64,000 bases of DNA from Peribacillus simplex (GTDB taxonomy: Bacteria > Bacillota > Bacilli > Bacillales > DSM-1321). The position numbers were made by a program, and so were the translations under genes. Under the pieces are notes generated by a model that was not told where the DNA came from, searched no databases, and saw only the letters and a list, made by a program, of their open reading frames with translations. The stretch's first letter is position 1. Each line of letters starts with the position of its first letter. Positions 52,597 to 61,986 of this stretch are shown here, in pieces. The stretch covers positions 772,001 through 836,000 of the forward strand of contig NZ_CP011008.1 in the NCBI RefSeq assembly GCF_001578185.1, read 5' to 3'.

Positions 52597-53127
52597 ATGG
52601 GGATTGTTCCTGCCGAAGGAGGAAAAATCCAAATCCATAGCTATAAACATAATGGACATATCCATCGTATCTGGGAAGAGACAACCGTTTTAAAAGGGAC
52701 CCAAAATCTGGTGATAGCGGCGAATGATCGTACTATGGTAACGGAATCAGATGGAAGGACCTGGATTACGAGAGAGCCGGCGATTTGCTATTTTCATTCA
52801 AAGTATTGGTTTAATGTTATTGGTATGTTGAGAGAGGACGGGGTTTATTATTATTGCAACATCAGTTCTCCGTTCACATACGATTCGGGAGCATTGAAAT
52901 ACATTGATTATGACCTGGACATTAAAGTATTCCCAGATATGACGTTTAATTTGCTGGATGAGGATGAATATGAAAGGCATCGGAAAGAAATGAATTACCC
53001 AGATGCCATCGATTCAATATTGAAACAAAACGTAGACTATTTAATTTATATGATACGCCAGCGAAAAGGACCATTCTCCGCAGAGTTTATTGATAGTTGG
53101 TATGAACGCTTTTTGACCTACCGATGA
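52597..53127 (+). CDS. ygaC: DUF402-domain protein YgaC
   Basis: A 176-residue DUF402 protein. It has [14 protein letters not shown] and [20 protein letters not shown], the catalytic-type [18 protein letters not shown] with conserved Asp residues, and a C-terminal helix. Bacillus DUF402 proteins of this kind include nucleoside tri/diphosphate phosphatases (Ntdp). AGGGAGAG upstream of the ATG. Matches ygaC by synteny. Confidence 0.85.
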   Translation: MGIVPAEGGKIQIHSYKHNGHIHRIWEETTVLKGTQNLVIAANDRTMVTESDGRTWITREPAICYFHSKYWFNVIGMLREDGVYYYCNISSPFTYDSGALKYIDYDLDIKVFPDMTFNLLDEDEYERHRKEMNYPDAIDSILKQNVDYLIYMIRQRKGPFSAEFIDSWYERFLTYR

Positions 53128-53134
53128 AAGAACT

Positions 53135-53163
53135 GCCTGCTGCTTAAATAGCAGGCTTTTTCT
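53135..53163 (+). terminator. Terminator after ygaC
   Basis: GCCTGCT / AGCAGGC stem and TTTTTCT. Confidence 0.88.
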
Positions 53164-53411
53164 ATTGTGTACCATACCTACCCACTGATCGGACCATCCT
53201 AGAAAGCAGGAACGATTTTTTAAAATACCCAGGATATCTTAAAACCCTTGCCTCCTATAAATGTGTAAGAAAGATATTGAATGAAATCCTTTTGATAGTT
53301 AATCTTCGAAAAGGAAAATATAAATGAAAAGCGCATGTAAGATTCCAAGTAGGCTGTTATGGAATTTTTTTAATATTTTGATGTAATGAATCAGAGAAAT
53401 GGAGGAATTCC

Positions 53412-55160
53412 GTGGAGAGCATTAAGAGATATTTGCAATTCGTTAAACCGTATAAATGGCAGATAACCGGGACGGTATTGATTGGACTGTTAAAGTTCGC
53501 GATTCCGCTTTTGCTTCCATTGCTCAGTAAGTATATAGTGGATGACATCATCGGAAATGGCGACCTGTCCAGAGCTGTGAAGTCCGAACGCCTTTTATGG
53601 GCAATGGGTATCATGCTGTTCATTTTTGTTGCGGTTAGACCGCCGATTGAGTATTACCGGCAGTATTTCGCTCAATGGACTGGAACGAAAATCTTATATG
53701 ATATTCGAAATGATTTATTTACTCATATACAGAAACTGAGCTTTAAATATTACTCCAATACGAGAGTGGGCGAGGTCATCTCAAGGATGATCACGGATGT
53801 GGAACAAACGAAGAATTTTGTCATCACGGGTTTGATGAACCTTTGGCTGGATATAGCAACGATTATCATAGTGATAGCCATCATGTTTAAGATGGACGTG
53901 AAGTTAACCATTGTCTCCATCATCATGCTTCCATTTTATGCATTTTCAATTAAGCATTTCTTTGGCAAGCTAAGAACCTATACAAGGATCCGGTCACAAG
54001 CGTTAGCGGATGTACAGAGTCACCTTCACGAAAGGGTTTCAGGGATGTCAGTCATCAAAAGCTTTGCGATAGAAGACAGGGAACAGGAGTTGTTTGCGAA
54101 GCAAAACAAGAACTTCCTGGATAAGGCCCTAAAGCATACGAGTTGGAATGCTAAATCATTTGCTGTCGTGAATACGATTACGGACATTGCCCCCCTACTA
54201 GTGATAGGTTTTGCCGGTTATCAGGTTATTCATGAACAATTATCGCTTGGTACCATGGTTGCTTTCGTTGGTTTCATAGACCGACTTTATAATCCCCTAA
54301 GACGATTAGTTAACTCTTCGACGACAATGACCCAGACATTGGCATCCATGGACAGGGTTTTTGAGTTTGTGGATGAGAAGTATGATATTGATGATGAACC
54401 AGGGGCGAAAGAGCTGGAGCATGTAGACGGCAGAATTACCTTTCAGGATGTTTCGTTTGCTTATGACGAGAAAGAGGCATCCGTTTTAAAACATATAAAT
54501 TTGGATGTTAAACCAGGAGAAACCATTGCACTTGTTGGGATGAGCGGCGGAGGGAAATCCTCGATCGTCAGTTTAATTTCCCGTTTCTATGATGTGACTG
54601 AAGGAAGAGTATTATTGGATGGGACGGATATCCGTAAATATAAAGTCCGGAGCCTAAGAGATAAAATCGGGATGGTGCTACAGGATAATATCCTATTTAG
54701 TGAATCGGTTAAGGCCAACATCCTTATGGGCCGGCCCGATGCAAGTGATGAAGAAGTATTCGAAGCCGCAAAGGCTGCGAATGCCCATGACTTCATTATT
54801 GGTCTAAAAGATGGGTATGAAACCAAAGTCGGAGAGCGGGGAGTCAAATTATCCGGAGGCCAAAAGCAACGGGTTGCCATTGCGAGGGTATTTTTGAAAA
54901 ACCCGCCTATCCTTGTGCTGGATGAAGCCACATCCGCATTGGACTTGGAGAGTGAACACTATATCCAGGAGGCGCTTGATATTTTAGCGAAAAACCGGAC
55001 CACCATCATCGTGGCCCATCGCTTATCGACCATCACACATGCCAATCGGATCGTCCATATCGATAATGGGGAAATTACCGAAACGGGAACACACGAAGAA
55101 CTGATGAAAAAGCAAGGGAATTACTACAGCCTATTTCAAGTGCAACAATTGGATTCTTAA
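53412..55160 (+). CDS. ygaD: ABC exporter half-transporter YgaD (membrane + ATPase)
   Basis: A 582-residue fused exporter: six helices in residues 1-320 and a nucleotide-binding domain with Walker [10 protein letters not shown], signature LSGGQKQR, Walker [13 protein letters not shown] and H-loop IVAHRLSTI. It belongs to the MsbA/BmrA-like lipid or drug exporters that work as homodimers. GTG start with GGAGG 6 nt upstream. Monocistronic, as ygaD in B. subtilis. Confidence 0.9.
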   Translation: MESIKRYLQFVKPYKWQITGTVLIGLLKFAIPLLLPLLSKYIVDDIIGNGDLSRAVKSERLLWAMGIMLFIFVAVRPPIEYYRQYFAQWTGTKILYDIRNDLFTHIQKLSFKYYSNTRVGEVISRMITDVEQTKNFVITGLMNLWLDIATIIIVIAIMFKMDVKLTIVSIIMLPFYAFSIKHFFGKLRTYTRIRSQALADVQSHLHERVSGMSVIKSFAIEDREQELFAKQNKNFLDKALKHTSWNAKSFAVVNTITDIAPLLVIGFAGYQVIHEQLSLGTMVAFVGFIDRLYNPLRRLVNSSTTMTQTLASMDRVFEFVDEKYDIDDEPGAKELEHVDGRITFQDVSFAYDEKEASVLKHINLDVKPGETIALVGMSGGGKSSIVSLISRFYDVTEGRVLLDGTDIRKYKVRSLRDKIGMVLQDNILFSESVKANILMGRPDASDEEVFEAAKAANAHDFIIGLKDGYETKVGERGVKLSGGQKQRVAIARVFLKNPPILVLDEATSALDLESEHYIQEALDILAKNRTTIIVAHRLSTITHANRIVHIDNGEITETGTHEELMKKQGNYYSLFQVQQLDS

Positions 55161-55196
55161 GGGGACCAGATTATTTTCAGCCGATGAAAAATCCAC

Positions 55197-55236
55197 AAGA
55201 AAGACCATTCCACTAACGGGAATGGTCTTTCTTATT
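55197..55236. terminator. Shared terminator of ygaD and the EamA gene
   Basis: AAGAAAGACCATTCC / GGAATGGTCTTTCTT stem, usable in both directions. Confidence 0.9.
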
Positions 55237-55270
55237 ATAATGATGAACTTTACTAACCGGGACGTACCCT

Positions 55271-56191
55271 TTATGAAATTCTTTTTTTATTCGGCAATTT
55301 TTTCCTGCCAGGAAGAAATTGTGGAAGATGCTTAATTCCCTCAGGCAAGGCGATGCCGACGATGATCAAGCACATGCCGAACCATTGCAGTGACGTAACC
55401 TGTTCATTCAAGAAGATGACTGAAACGACCATCGCTGAGGGCAATTCCGCTGCACAAAGGATCGTTCCAAGCCCAACCCCCACTTTTGGCAAACTGACAG
55501 CAAAGAAAAAGAAAGGAACAAGAACACCCAAAGTGCCGAGTAACAAACCGTAGTACCATAGGTTCGTTTGGACAAGGTTCGTAACAAGCGTGACCGGGTT
55601 AGTCGTGAATACAGCAGTCACCATGGCACCCGTTGCAATGAAAAACAACCGTTTCATTGAAGATTCCCCAACTGCGAATTGAGAGTTGCAGTACATGTAT
55701 AGCGCAAAAAGCAACGCAGACAATAGTCCGAACAATACTCCTTTTAGGCTTAGGGCAGATAGAGGCTGACCAAAGATTGCCCCCGCCAATAAGGTACCGA
55801 TGAAGAGAACGAATATGGCTATGAGTTTATTTTTATCAGGGCGCCTTTTATTTAAGAAGCTTTCAATAAGGACGCCTATCCAGGTAAATTGAAATAAAAA
55901 GACAACGGCAATCGATGCGGGAAGCTCTGATACGGAAACGGCATATGCCTTTCCGACGAAAGTGGACATCATGCCCGTGAATAATAGTAATCCGGCACTC
56001 TTCCATGAAACTTTATATTTAAACGAAAAAAGAAATAAAACGGAGACAATCAGCCAACCTACGAGGTATTGACTGCCGACCAGCTCTCCAGAAGAATGGC
56101 CATCCATAAATCCAAACTTGATCATGGTGGATAATGTGCCATATGAGATCGAACCAATTAAGACCATTATGATATATTTCAAAAGTTGCAT
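55271..56191 (-). CDS. EamA-family (DMT superfamily) transporter
   Basis: A 306-residue protein with ten helices in two EamA repeats (the first ends around VFLFQFTWIGVLIESFL, the second around LPSAMVVSVIFLNEQVTSLQW). Probably exports a metabolite; substrate unknown. ATG 56191 has GGGGTG 6 nt upstream and gives a normal first helix; the ORF extends to 56287 only through the structured leader. A terminator-like hairpin directly before the ribosome site suggests attenuation control. Confidence 0.82.
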   Translation of the reverse strand: MQLLKYIIMVLIGSISYGTLSTMIKFGFMDGHSSGELVGSQYLVGWLIVSVLFLFSFKYKVSWKSAGLLLFTGMMSTFVGKAYAVSVSELPASIAVVFLFQFTWIGVLIESFLNKRRPDKNKLIAIFVLFIGTLLAGAIFGQPLSALSLKGVLFGLLSALLFALYMYCNSQFAVGESSMKRLFFIATGAMVTAVFTTNPVTLVTNLVQTNLWYYGLLLGTLGVLVPFFFFAVSLPKVGVGLGTILCAAELPSAMVVSVIFLNEQVTSLQWFGMCLIIVGIALPEGIKHLPQFLPGRKKLPNKKRIS

Positions 56192-56204
56192 GTTTTTCAC
56201 CCCT

Positions 56205-56355
56205 ATAAAAATAAAAATCGCCACCTGCCAAAAAGGCAAGTGACGAACGAAAAAAGGAAATCCTTTTAAAATTCCGTCTCTCAACAAAAGCTGAGTTTAA
56301 AAAAATGTTTGGTGTTGCATTAACTTAGCTTAAATTCTTTGTGAATATTTGTCAA
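56205..56355 (-). promoter_or_regulatory. Promoter and attenuator-like leader of the EamA gene
   Basis: On the minus strand TTGACA (56350-56355) and a 17-nt spacer precede a TAAGCT -10 candidate. A roughly 130-nt leader follows with a CTCAGC/TTGAG hairpin and then CACTTGCC / GGCAGGTG (G-T pair allowed). A T-rich run ends just before the ribosome site. No T-box or known riboswitch motif was recognised. Confidence 0.5.
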
Positions 56356-56442
56356 CCAGAAAAATAAGTAAAGCCTGCAACTCGATCTTTAAGCTGAAGG
56401 AGTGTCAGAGGGCGGAGAGGATCCTTTCATGGCATATAAAAC

Positions 56443-56478
56443 AAAAACCCCCAAAGGCAAATATGCCGGATAGGGGGG
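56443..56478 (-). terminator. Terminator of the efflux operon
   Basis: CCCCC / GGGGG stem around a long loop, with TTTTTG on the minus strand. Confidence 0.65.
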
Positions 56479-56484
56479 CGTGTT

Positions 56485-56826
56485 TCAGTCGCCATTTTGC
56501 TGGAAATCTTCCAATGTACCACGGTACTCTTCGTCTTTCATTTTGCGAAGGTTAGACTTTTTTTCTATAGGTGGCTCATCGTTAGGCTTTTGATTGTGAA
56601 GCTTGGAAAGTGCCGAACGATAATCCTGGTCTTTCATTTTCAATTCATCATTGTCTGTCGGGGTGATGATTTCGGTAATGGGATCATCATCCGAAGAAGA
56701 AGCGGACTCTTCCAACGAGTTCTCTTCCTCCACTGGCTTATCTTCAGGTGTTAATGCTTTGATATTGAATGTGATCAAACCCGTAATCGCTAAAATGGCA
56801 ACGATGATAATTAGAATTATGCCCAT
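56485..56826 (-). CDS. Single-pass membrane protein with duplicated KMKDxxYRxxL motif
   Basis: A 113-residue protein: one N-terminal helix (about 2-22), an acidic Ser/Glu/Asp linker, and two copies of a short motif, KMKDQDYRSALSKL and KMKDEEYRGTLEDF. ATG 56826 is set by AGGAGG 8-9 nt upstream. Last gene of the efflux operon; start lies 14 nt beyond the flavoprotein stop. Similar small proteins occur in bacilli but I cannot name a function. Confidence 0.65.
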   Translation of the reverse strand: MGIILIIIVAILAITGLITFNIKALTPEDKPVEEENSLEESASSSDDDPITEIITPTDNDELKMKDQDYRSALSKLHNQKPNDEPPIEKKSNLRKMKDEEYRGTLEDFQQNGD

Positions 56827-56839
56827 TGAATCAAGCCTC

Positions 56840-57370
56840 CTAGAGCTCGTTTGTGAATGAACGGGTGACATGGGCTACCCGTTTTCCTAATGCTTCTCCA
56901 AGCTGTAAGTCATTTTTGGTTATGTTGTCATCCACACCGGGAGGGCAGCTTATCCCTACACCATAGTAGGAACCATATAAGGCGTTTTCCGGGACCGTAC
57001 CGGGTAAACCGACAATGATCATGCCTTGATGAAGCATAGGGGTGATTAAGTTCAGCATGGTAGCCTCAAGCCCGCCATGTATGGTGGCAGTCGTACAGAA
57101 CACAGCACCCACTTTATTGATCAGCGCACCTTCTGCCCATAGATATCCAAGTTTATCAATCCACGTTTTCAAGCTCGAACTGATGGTGCCGAAATGACCC
57201 GGACAGCCCCAAATGATGGCGTCCATTTCCGGAAGCTTATAGACATCCGCCTCGTTTACATGGTCAATGAGTACCTCAGCCCCAGGAACCGCAGCGGCAC
57301 CTTGAGCTATTGATTCGGCAAGTGCCTTCGTATGGTTTCCTTCACTGTCATATACAACATAGATCTTCAT
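56840..57370 (-). CDS. WrbA-like flavodoxin-fold NAD(P)H:quinone oxidoreductase
   Basis: A 176-residue flavodoxin-fold protein: FMN phosphate loop [28 protein letters not shown], and [15 protein letters not shown]. It is like WrbA/NQO-type quinone reductases. Lies 19 nt after the MFS pump in an operon controlled by a MarR regulator, which fits a quinone or electrophile stress response. ATG with GGGGGGATTAGG upstream. Confidence 0.85.
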   Translation of the reverse strand: MKIYVVYDSEGNHTKALAESIAQGAAAVPGAEVLIDHVNEADVYKLPEMDAIIWGCPGHFGTISSSLKTWIDKLGYLWAEGALINKVGAVFCTTATIHGGLEATMLNLITPMLHQGMIIVGLPGTVPENALYGSYYGVGISCPPGVDDNITKNDLQLGEALGKRVAHVTRSFTNEL

Positions 57371-57388
57371 CCTAATCCCCCCATTTAA

Positions 57389-59008
57389 TTAAACCGATTT
57401 TTTTACTGGCGAAGGCAGCAAAGGTACATCCAATTTTTCTTGTTTAGCTAGTTTTATTGCTTTGTCTTTCCGAACGTCACGCAAAAACAGTGAGAGAACT
57501 ATACCGGCAATAGCAAAACCTGTTGCCCAAAAGAATGCATCATTGATTCCCATTACATTTGCTTGACCCTGGATTTTTGAAGAAATCAGCGACATAGCAG
57601 TCTCCTGTGCCTGCTCACTAGTTTGATTCATCGAACTCATGATGGATTGAACGATTGTTTGGAAATTCTGAACAAAACCAGGATCACTTGTACTCATTTC
57701 AGATCCTAAAGCAGTGCCATGGAAAGAAGCACGGGTTGTATAAATGGTCGTCACGAAGCTCGTACCAATGGCTCCGGTAACTTGTTTCAGCGTATTGCTC
57801 ATTGCCGTACCATGTGTATTCAAATGCTTAGGAAGCTGATTCATCCCAGCTGTCATGATTGGCATCATCAGTAAAGACATTCCAAGTGAGCGGATGGCAT
57901 AGATGATGACCAAAGTAGAATAGGTGGTTTCCGTAGTCAATTTTGCGAACTCGAAGGTTGTAAGGGCAGTAATCGCTAAACCAACAAGTGCTAATGGACG
58001 AGGCCCGACCTTGTCAAATAACGCTCCTGAAATGGGTGACATCACCATCATCACAAGGGCCCCGGGTAACATCAATAGACCGGATTGAACTGGTGTGAAT
58101 CCTCGTAGAGTCTGTAAATATATAGGCAATAAGAATATCCCGGTAAACATGGCCACTGTAACGATGGCGGAAATGATATTCGATAATACGAACATGTCAT
58201 ACTTAAATACACGGAAGTCGAGCATAGGCGTTTCCGATTTTAACTGTTGAACCACAAATAGGGTCAGAAGGATAAGACCAATGATGATGGTTCCCAGAAC
58301 GATGGAATCCGTCCAGCCTTTGGATCCTGCTTCACTGACACCGTATAGTAACGATGCAACACCTATCAAGGATAGTGAGGCGCCCATCAAATCCAATTTG
58401 ATTTTCTTGGGTTCTGCTACATTACGCATACTTAAAAAGGCAAGTGTCATGATAATCATGCCTAATGGCACCATTGCGTAGAACATGACCCGCCAGCTAT
58501 ATTCCTGAATGACCCAACCTGATAAGGTCGGTCCGATGGCAGGGGCAAACATAATGGCCAGTCCAAAGATTCCCATTCCTTTCCCGCGCATTTCAGGAGG
58601 GAAGATGAAAAGAATGATCGTCATGACCAATGGCTGTAGAATCCCGCCGCCCGCCGCCTGAATCAGCCGACCTGTAAGGATGACTGGGAAATTTGGTGCG
58701 ATGCCGCAGATGAATGTCCCGACGGTGAAAAGAAACATGGCTGCGAGGAATAAAATCCGCGTGCCAAACCGTTCTATTAAAAAAGCGGACAGTGGAATCA
58801 AAGCCCCATTCACGAGCATGAATCCAGTTGATAACCATTGAATCGTAGTCGCAGCTACATTAAATTCGGCCATCATCCTCGGCATGGCGACACTAAGCAG
58901 GGTTTGATTCAAAATGACCATGAACAAACCTAGCATTAAGATAATTAACATGGGGGCAAACTGTTTCATTCCCTTGTTTTCATTTACTGATATTGTTTGA
59001 GAAGCCAT
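57389..59008 (-). CDS. EmrB/QacA-family (DHA2) MFS drug exporter
   Basis: A 539-residue, 14-helix transporter with LNQTLLSVAMPRMM in TM1, the RLIQAAGGGILQP motif, TM5 motif C (GLAIMFAPAIGPTLSG) and an extended C-terminus. It pairs with the membrane-fusion protein upstream. Pumps hydrophobic drugs or quinones; substrate not deduced. AAGGAGG upstream. Confidence 0.9.
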   Translation of the reverse strand: MASQTISVNENKGMKQFAPMLIILMLGLFMVILNQTLLSVAMPRMMAEFNVAATTIQWLSTGFMLVNGALIPLSAFLIERFGTRILFLAAMFLFTVGTFICGIAPNFPVILTGRLIQAAGGGILQPLVMTIILFIFPPEMRGKGMGIFGLAIMFAPAIGPTLSGWVIQEYSWRVMFYAMVPLGMIIMTLAFLSMRNVAEPKKIKLDLMGASLSLIGVASLLYGVSEAGSKGWTDSIVLGTIIIGLILLTLFVVQQLKSETPMLDFRVFKYDMFVLSNIISAIVTVAMFTGIFLLPIYLQTLRGFTPVQSGLLMLPGALVMMVMSPISGALFDKVGPRPLALVGLAITALTTFEFAKLTTETTYSTLVIIYAIRSLGMSLLMMPIMTAGMNQLPKHLNTHGTAMSNTLKQVTGAIGTSFVTTIYTTRASFHGTALGSEMSTSDPGFVQNFQTIVQSIMSSMNQTSEQAQETAMSLISSKIQGQANVMGINDAFFWATGFAIAGIVLSLFLRDVRKDKAIKLAKQEKLDVPLLPSPVKKSV

Positions 59009-59049
59009 TTAAGGAAAGCCTCCTTTCTATATAACTGTGTGTGCCGGTT

Positions 59050-59688
59050 TTATTTTGTTGAAATTTTCACTTCTGCGTTCATACCAGGCAGAACTTTATC
59101 GGAGGGTGCTTTAATGGAAATTTTAACAGGTACTTTTTGAGTGACTTTCGTATAGTTTCCGCTGTTGTTTTGATTGCCCATCACTGAAAAGACGGACGTT
59201 GTAGCATAACCGATCTGTTCCAATGTACCTTCGAAAACAGTATCGGGATCTCCATCGATGATAATATCGACGCTGTCACCTTTTTCAATATCCTTCAATT
59301 TATTTTCTTCAATATTAGCTGTTATAGATAAATCATCCATATTGATAGTCTGAGCAAGAGTTTGACCAGCTTGAACTAGCTGCTCATCATGCACTTGTGA
59401 TTTAACGATTGTACCTTGTGCTGCTGTTTTTACTGCTTCTTTTCCGTCTAAGGTGGTTACATAGGCAACTTTGTCATTCTTGCTGACGCTGTCTCCTTCG
59501 TGTAAGTCCCAATCTGCTAATTTACCGGAAGCGGGGGCAACGATTGTATATAGATCTCCTGACACTTTCGCTTCATCCGTTTTAATGAAATTCGTGCTTT
59601 CATAATAGTAATAAGCCCCACCGGCTACTACCGCTAATATAATAACCAAACCAATGACATTGATTAAAACTAAACGTCCTCTATTCAC
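59050..59688 (-). CDS. HlyD/EmrA-family membrane-fusion protein
   Basis: A 212-residue protein with one N-terminal helix (about 7-28) and a biotinyl-lipoyl-like domain (VSGDLYTIVAPASGKLADWD; GTIVKSQVHDEQLVQAGQTL; GMNAEVKIST). The long coiled coil of Gram-negative EmrA is absent, as usual in Gram-positives. Opens the emrA-emrB-flavoprotein-small protein operon. GTG start with GGAGGCG upstream. Confidence 0.88.
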   Translation of the reverse strand: MNRGRLVLINVIGLVIILAVVAGGAYYYYESTNFIKTDEAKVSGDLYTIVAPASGKLADWDLHEGDSVSKNDKVAYVTTLDGKEAVKTAAQGTIVKSQVHDEQLVQAGQTLAQTINMDDLSITANIEENKLKDIEKGDSVDIIIDGDPDTVFEGTLEQIGYATTSVFSVMGNQNNSGNYTKVTQKVPVKISIKAPSDKVLPGMNAEVKISTK

Positions 59689-59815
59689 TTATTTCGCCTC
59701 CAAAAAAATATTGATGATTGATTCTTGTAATCCATTGTTGATTCACTTTCATTAAATGACTTCACCTATTTGATTGCAGCCTCCTATATCCAATATATAT
59801 TATTTAACTTTAATA

Positions 59816-59843
59816 AATATTAATTTTCATAAGTATTAATATT
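59816..59843. promoter_or_regulatory. AT-rich inverted repeat upstream of the efflux operon
   Basis: AATATTAAT (59816-59824) and ATTAATATT (59835-59843) form a 9-bp inverted repeat with a 10-nt gap, a candidate MarR operator for the minus-strand operon. Confidence 0.4.
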
Positions 59844-59975
59844 ATTAAGTAAAGAGTTTACCAGTTTAATTTATTTTTGTCATGTAATTTATTCGGAAAA
59901 AAAGTGGAAAATAAATACATAAAATTGGTTGAAGTTTGAATTTCTTTTAGTTTTAAGGATATATGGAAAGTAAAG

Positions 59976-60004
59976 TTGACAATGGAATGTCATTTAATTA
60001 AATT
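59976..60004 (+). promoter_or_regulatory. marR promoter overlapping a palindrome
   Basis: TTGACA (59976-59981) and TAAATT (59999-60004), 17-bp spacer. The perfect palindrome ATTTAATTAAAT (59992-60003) covers the -10 box, suggesting autorepression. Confidence 0.55.
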
Positions 60005-60032
60005 TAAGAAGTAGGATTGTCCTATATAAGGA

Positions 60033-60491
60033 GTGAGAAGGCTGGATTTTAAATGGGAAGTAACCAATAGTATAGAAATGCAGATTTTCCGGATTAGGAA
60101 GAAGCTTGGGGCCATCGTAGCAAAAAATCTTCAGCCTTATGGATTAACGTCGCCACAGTTTTTCATATTATTAATATTGAAAAAAGAGGGGGCCATTAAG
60201 TCGACCCAGCTGGCTGACTTCTTAACGGTAAAGCCAAGTGCGATTACCGTATTTGTAGATAAGTTGGTCGAAATGGATTATGTGAAACGACAGCCTTCCG
60301 AAAAGGATCGCAGGGTCATAAACCTTGAATTGAAAGAGGCAGGGCAAGAAATTTTGGGGAGAGTCCTTGCTGAGCATAACCAATTGATGGGCAAGAACTT
60401 CAATTCATTCTCAGAAGAAGAGCTGCAGGATCTCTTGCAGAAATTGGATACGATTGAAAGGGCGGCTGATCAAAACCTTTTGGATGATTGA
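60033..60491 (+). CDS. MarR-family transcriptional regulator
   Basis: A roughly 150-residue MarR: helices NSIEMQIFRIRKKLGAI, the reading head IKSTQLADFLTVKPSAITVFVDKLV and the wing MDYVKRQPSEKDRRVINLEL. Start codon is uncertain: the AAGGAG site (60028-60033) overlaps the GTG at 60033 but is 8 nt before an in-frame CTG at 60042; the first ATG is 60078. Divergent from the efflux operon, which it most likely represses. Confidence 0.85.
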   Translation: MRRLDFKWEVTNSIEMQIFRIRKKLGAIVAKNLQPYGLTSPQFFILLILKKEGAIKSTQLADFLTVKPSAITVFVDKLVEMDYVKRQPSEKDRRVINLELKEAGQEILGRVLAEHNQLMGKNFNSFSEEELQDLLQKLDTIERAADQNLLDD

Positions 60492-60518
60492 AAAAGGCGC
60501 ATCCTCTAAATAGAGACG

Positions 60519-60551
60519 AAAAAAAGACGGTTCCTAGGAACCGTCTTTTTT
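60519..60551. terminator. Shared terminator of marR and the ArAE gene
   Basis: AAAAAGACGGTTCC / GGAACCGTCTTTTT near-perfect palindrome with A/T tails. Confidence 0.92.
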
Positions 60552-61641
60552 AATCCTCTTCATACTGGACAGATATTTCGTTATCTTCTTTATGGAAGGA
60601 CTGGAAGCTGACAATCAGCTTTTCAAGATGTTCCAATTGTTCGTCATATTCAATGACTGCAGAAATCAATGGAACAAGGCGGGCAGATAGGTGGCCTAGA
60701 TCATCATGCATTTCGTCCACTTGATTCTGCTGTTCGAAAAAATGGGCGAGCAGCTCTTTACGACTTAAACAATCCTGGTTCCAATCTTCAATCTCCTCGA
60801 TGGATTTAATTTTTTCGATATGCAGCAATATCAGTTGTTCATGCTTTCGAATCAAGGAATCAATCTGTTGTAGGATACTCCGTTGGAAATCTTCAGGCAT
60901 TTGATATACTTCATTCTCGAATTTATGGACTCTCTTCAAGGTTTCAAACGCTTTTTTTGTTGTAATGATCATCTGCCGATAAACGACAAGCTTTCTTGCT
61001 TTGGCTATACTGTTCTTCTTGAAATATTCCCGTTCCTCTTTGTACATGGAATAGATATGTTCCAGATCGAGTAACTCGGCCTTTAGTCGGCTGATGTCTT
61101 TTTTCAGTAAAGTGTGTTCTGTAGCATGTCTTGTGCTGATTCTGATCCATTTTAAGATGTCTTCCGTTACATCTGTGATGCGTGTATAAAGTTTAGCTTC
61201 ATATTTTGGAGGAATGAAAACCAGATTCACGATAAAAGACGAAACGATTCCAAGCAAAACTGATGAGAGACGTATAAAGGCAAAATTCAGGAAATCCCCT
61301 TCCTGGTTTTCCATGATGGCAATTGCTGTCACGATGGAAAGGACTATCGTTTTATCCATTTTTAATTTTAGATTGATGGTTATGACAACCATCACGGCAA
61401 GACCGATAATAAAAATATCATTTCCGAACAACAAAACGAAGGAGACAGCAACCAACGCTCCAATGATATTTCCTTGAATTTGCTCCAGCACCGTTTGGTA
61501 TGAACGGTAAATGGTCGGCTGTATTGCAAAAATTGCAGCAATCCCAGAAAGGACAGGAGCAGGAAGGTTAAGCAGTTCCGATATATAAAGCGCTAAAACA
61601 ATTGCTATTCCTGTTTTGAGAATGCGGGCACCAAACTTCAT
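60550..61641 (-). CDS. Aromatic acid exporter (ArAE/DUF939) family protein
   Basis: A 363-residue protein: about five N-terminal helices (residues 5-145) with the family start FGARILKTGIAIVLALYISE and the RSYQTVLEQIQGNIIGAL segment. A cytosolic helical C-terminal domain of about 200 residues follows. Half-size relative of AaeB/FUSC transporters; B. subtilis YqjA-like. Substrate unknown. AAAGGA upstream of the ATG. Confidence 0.82.
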   Translation of the reverse strand: MKFGARILKTGIAIVLALYISELLNLPAPVLSGIAAIFAIQPTIYRSYQTVLEQIQGNIIGALVAVSFVLLFGNDIFIIGLAVMVVITINLKLKMDKTIVLSIVTAIAIMENQEGDFLNFAFIRLSSVLLGIVSSFIVNLVFIPPKYEAKLYTRITDVTEDILKWIRISTRHATEHTLLKKDISRLKAELLDLEHIYSMYKEEREYFKKNSIAKARKLVVYRQMIITTKKAFETLKRVHKFENEVYQMPEDFQRSILQQIDSLIRKHEQLILLHIEKIKSIEEIEDWNQDCLSRKELLAHFFEQQNQVDEMHDDLGHLSARLVPLISAVIEYDEQLEHLEKLIVSFQSFHKEDNEISVQYEED

Positions 61642-61913
61642 ATATAGGTTAATCCTTTCTTTGTGATGTAATTGATCATGGTAAGAAAAGGCTCTATTTA
61701 TTTATAGACTTTTGCTTAAAAATGTATTCTAACTTATTTGTTAGTACTTTACACTAAAATGAGAGGATGTAAACAAAAAGTAATATACAGGATTTCCCTT
61801 AAAGTTACAATAGGTAAACTCAAGTTTAATATATAAAGAAAATATAGGCAATTTCTTGATTGTTTTCAACTGTATTTTTCTTCGTTTAAAGATTATCCCA
61901 TGGTATATGACTG
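61642..61913. other. Non-coding region upstream of the ArAE gene
   Basis: Contains an inverted repeat CTAAC-N6-GTTAG (61729-61744) and AT-rich sequence with a TATAAA box on the minus strand, plausible promoter/operator for the ArAE gene. No gene seen. Confidence 0.4.
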
Positions 61914-61956
61914 AAAAAGCTGATGCTCTCGAATTGAAGAGCATCAGCTTTTTTTA
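61914..61956. terminator. Terminator after the glutamate synthase gene
   Basis: AAAAAGCTGATGCTCT / AGAGCATCAGCTTTTT, a 16-bp perfect stem with tails in both directions. Confidence 0.92.
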
Positions 61957-61986
61957 TAAACGAATATCAATTTAAATATATCGGCA

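Noticed and set aside
56192..56355. T-box riboswitch before the EamA gene
   Set aside because: No conserved T-box sequence or specifier-loop arrangement could be found; kept only as an unidentified attenuator-like leader.
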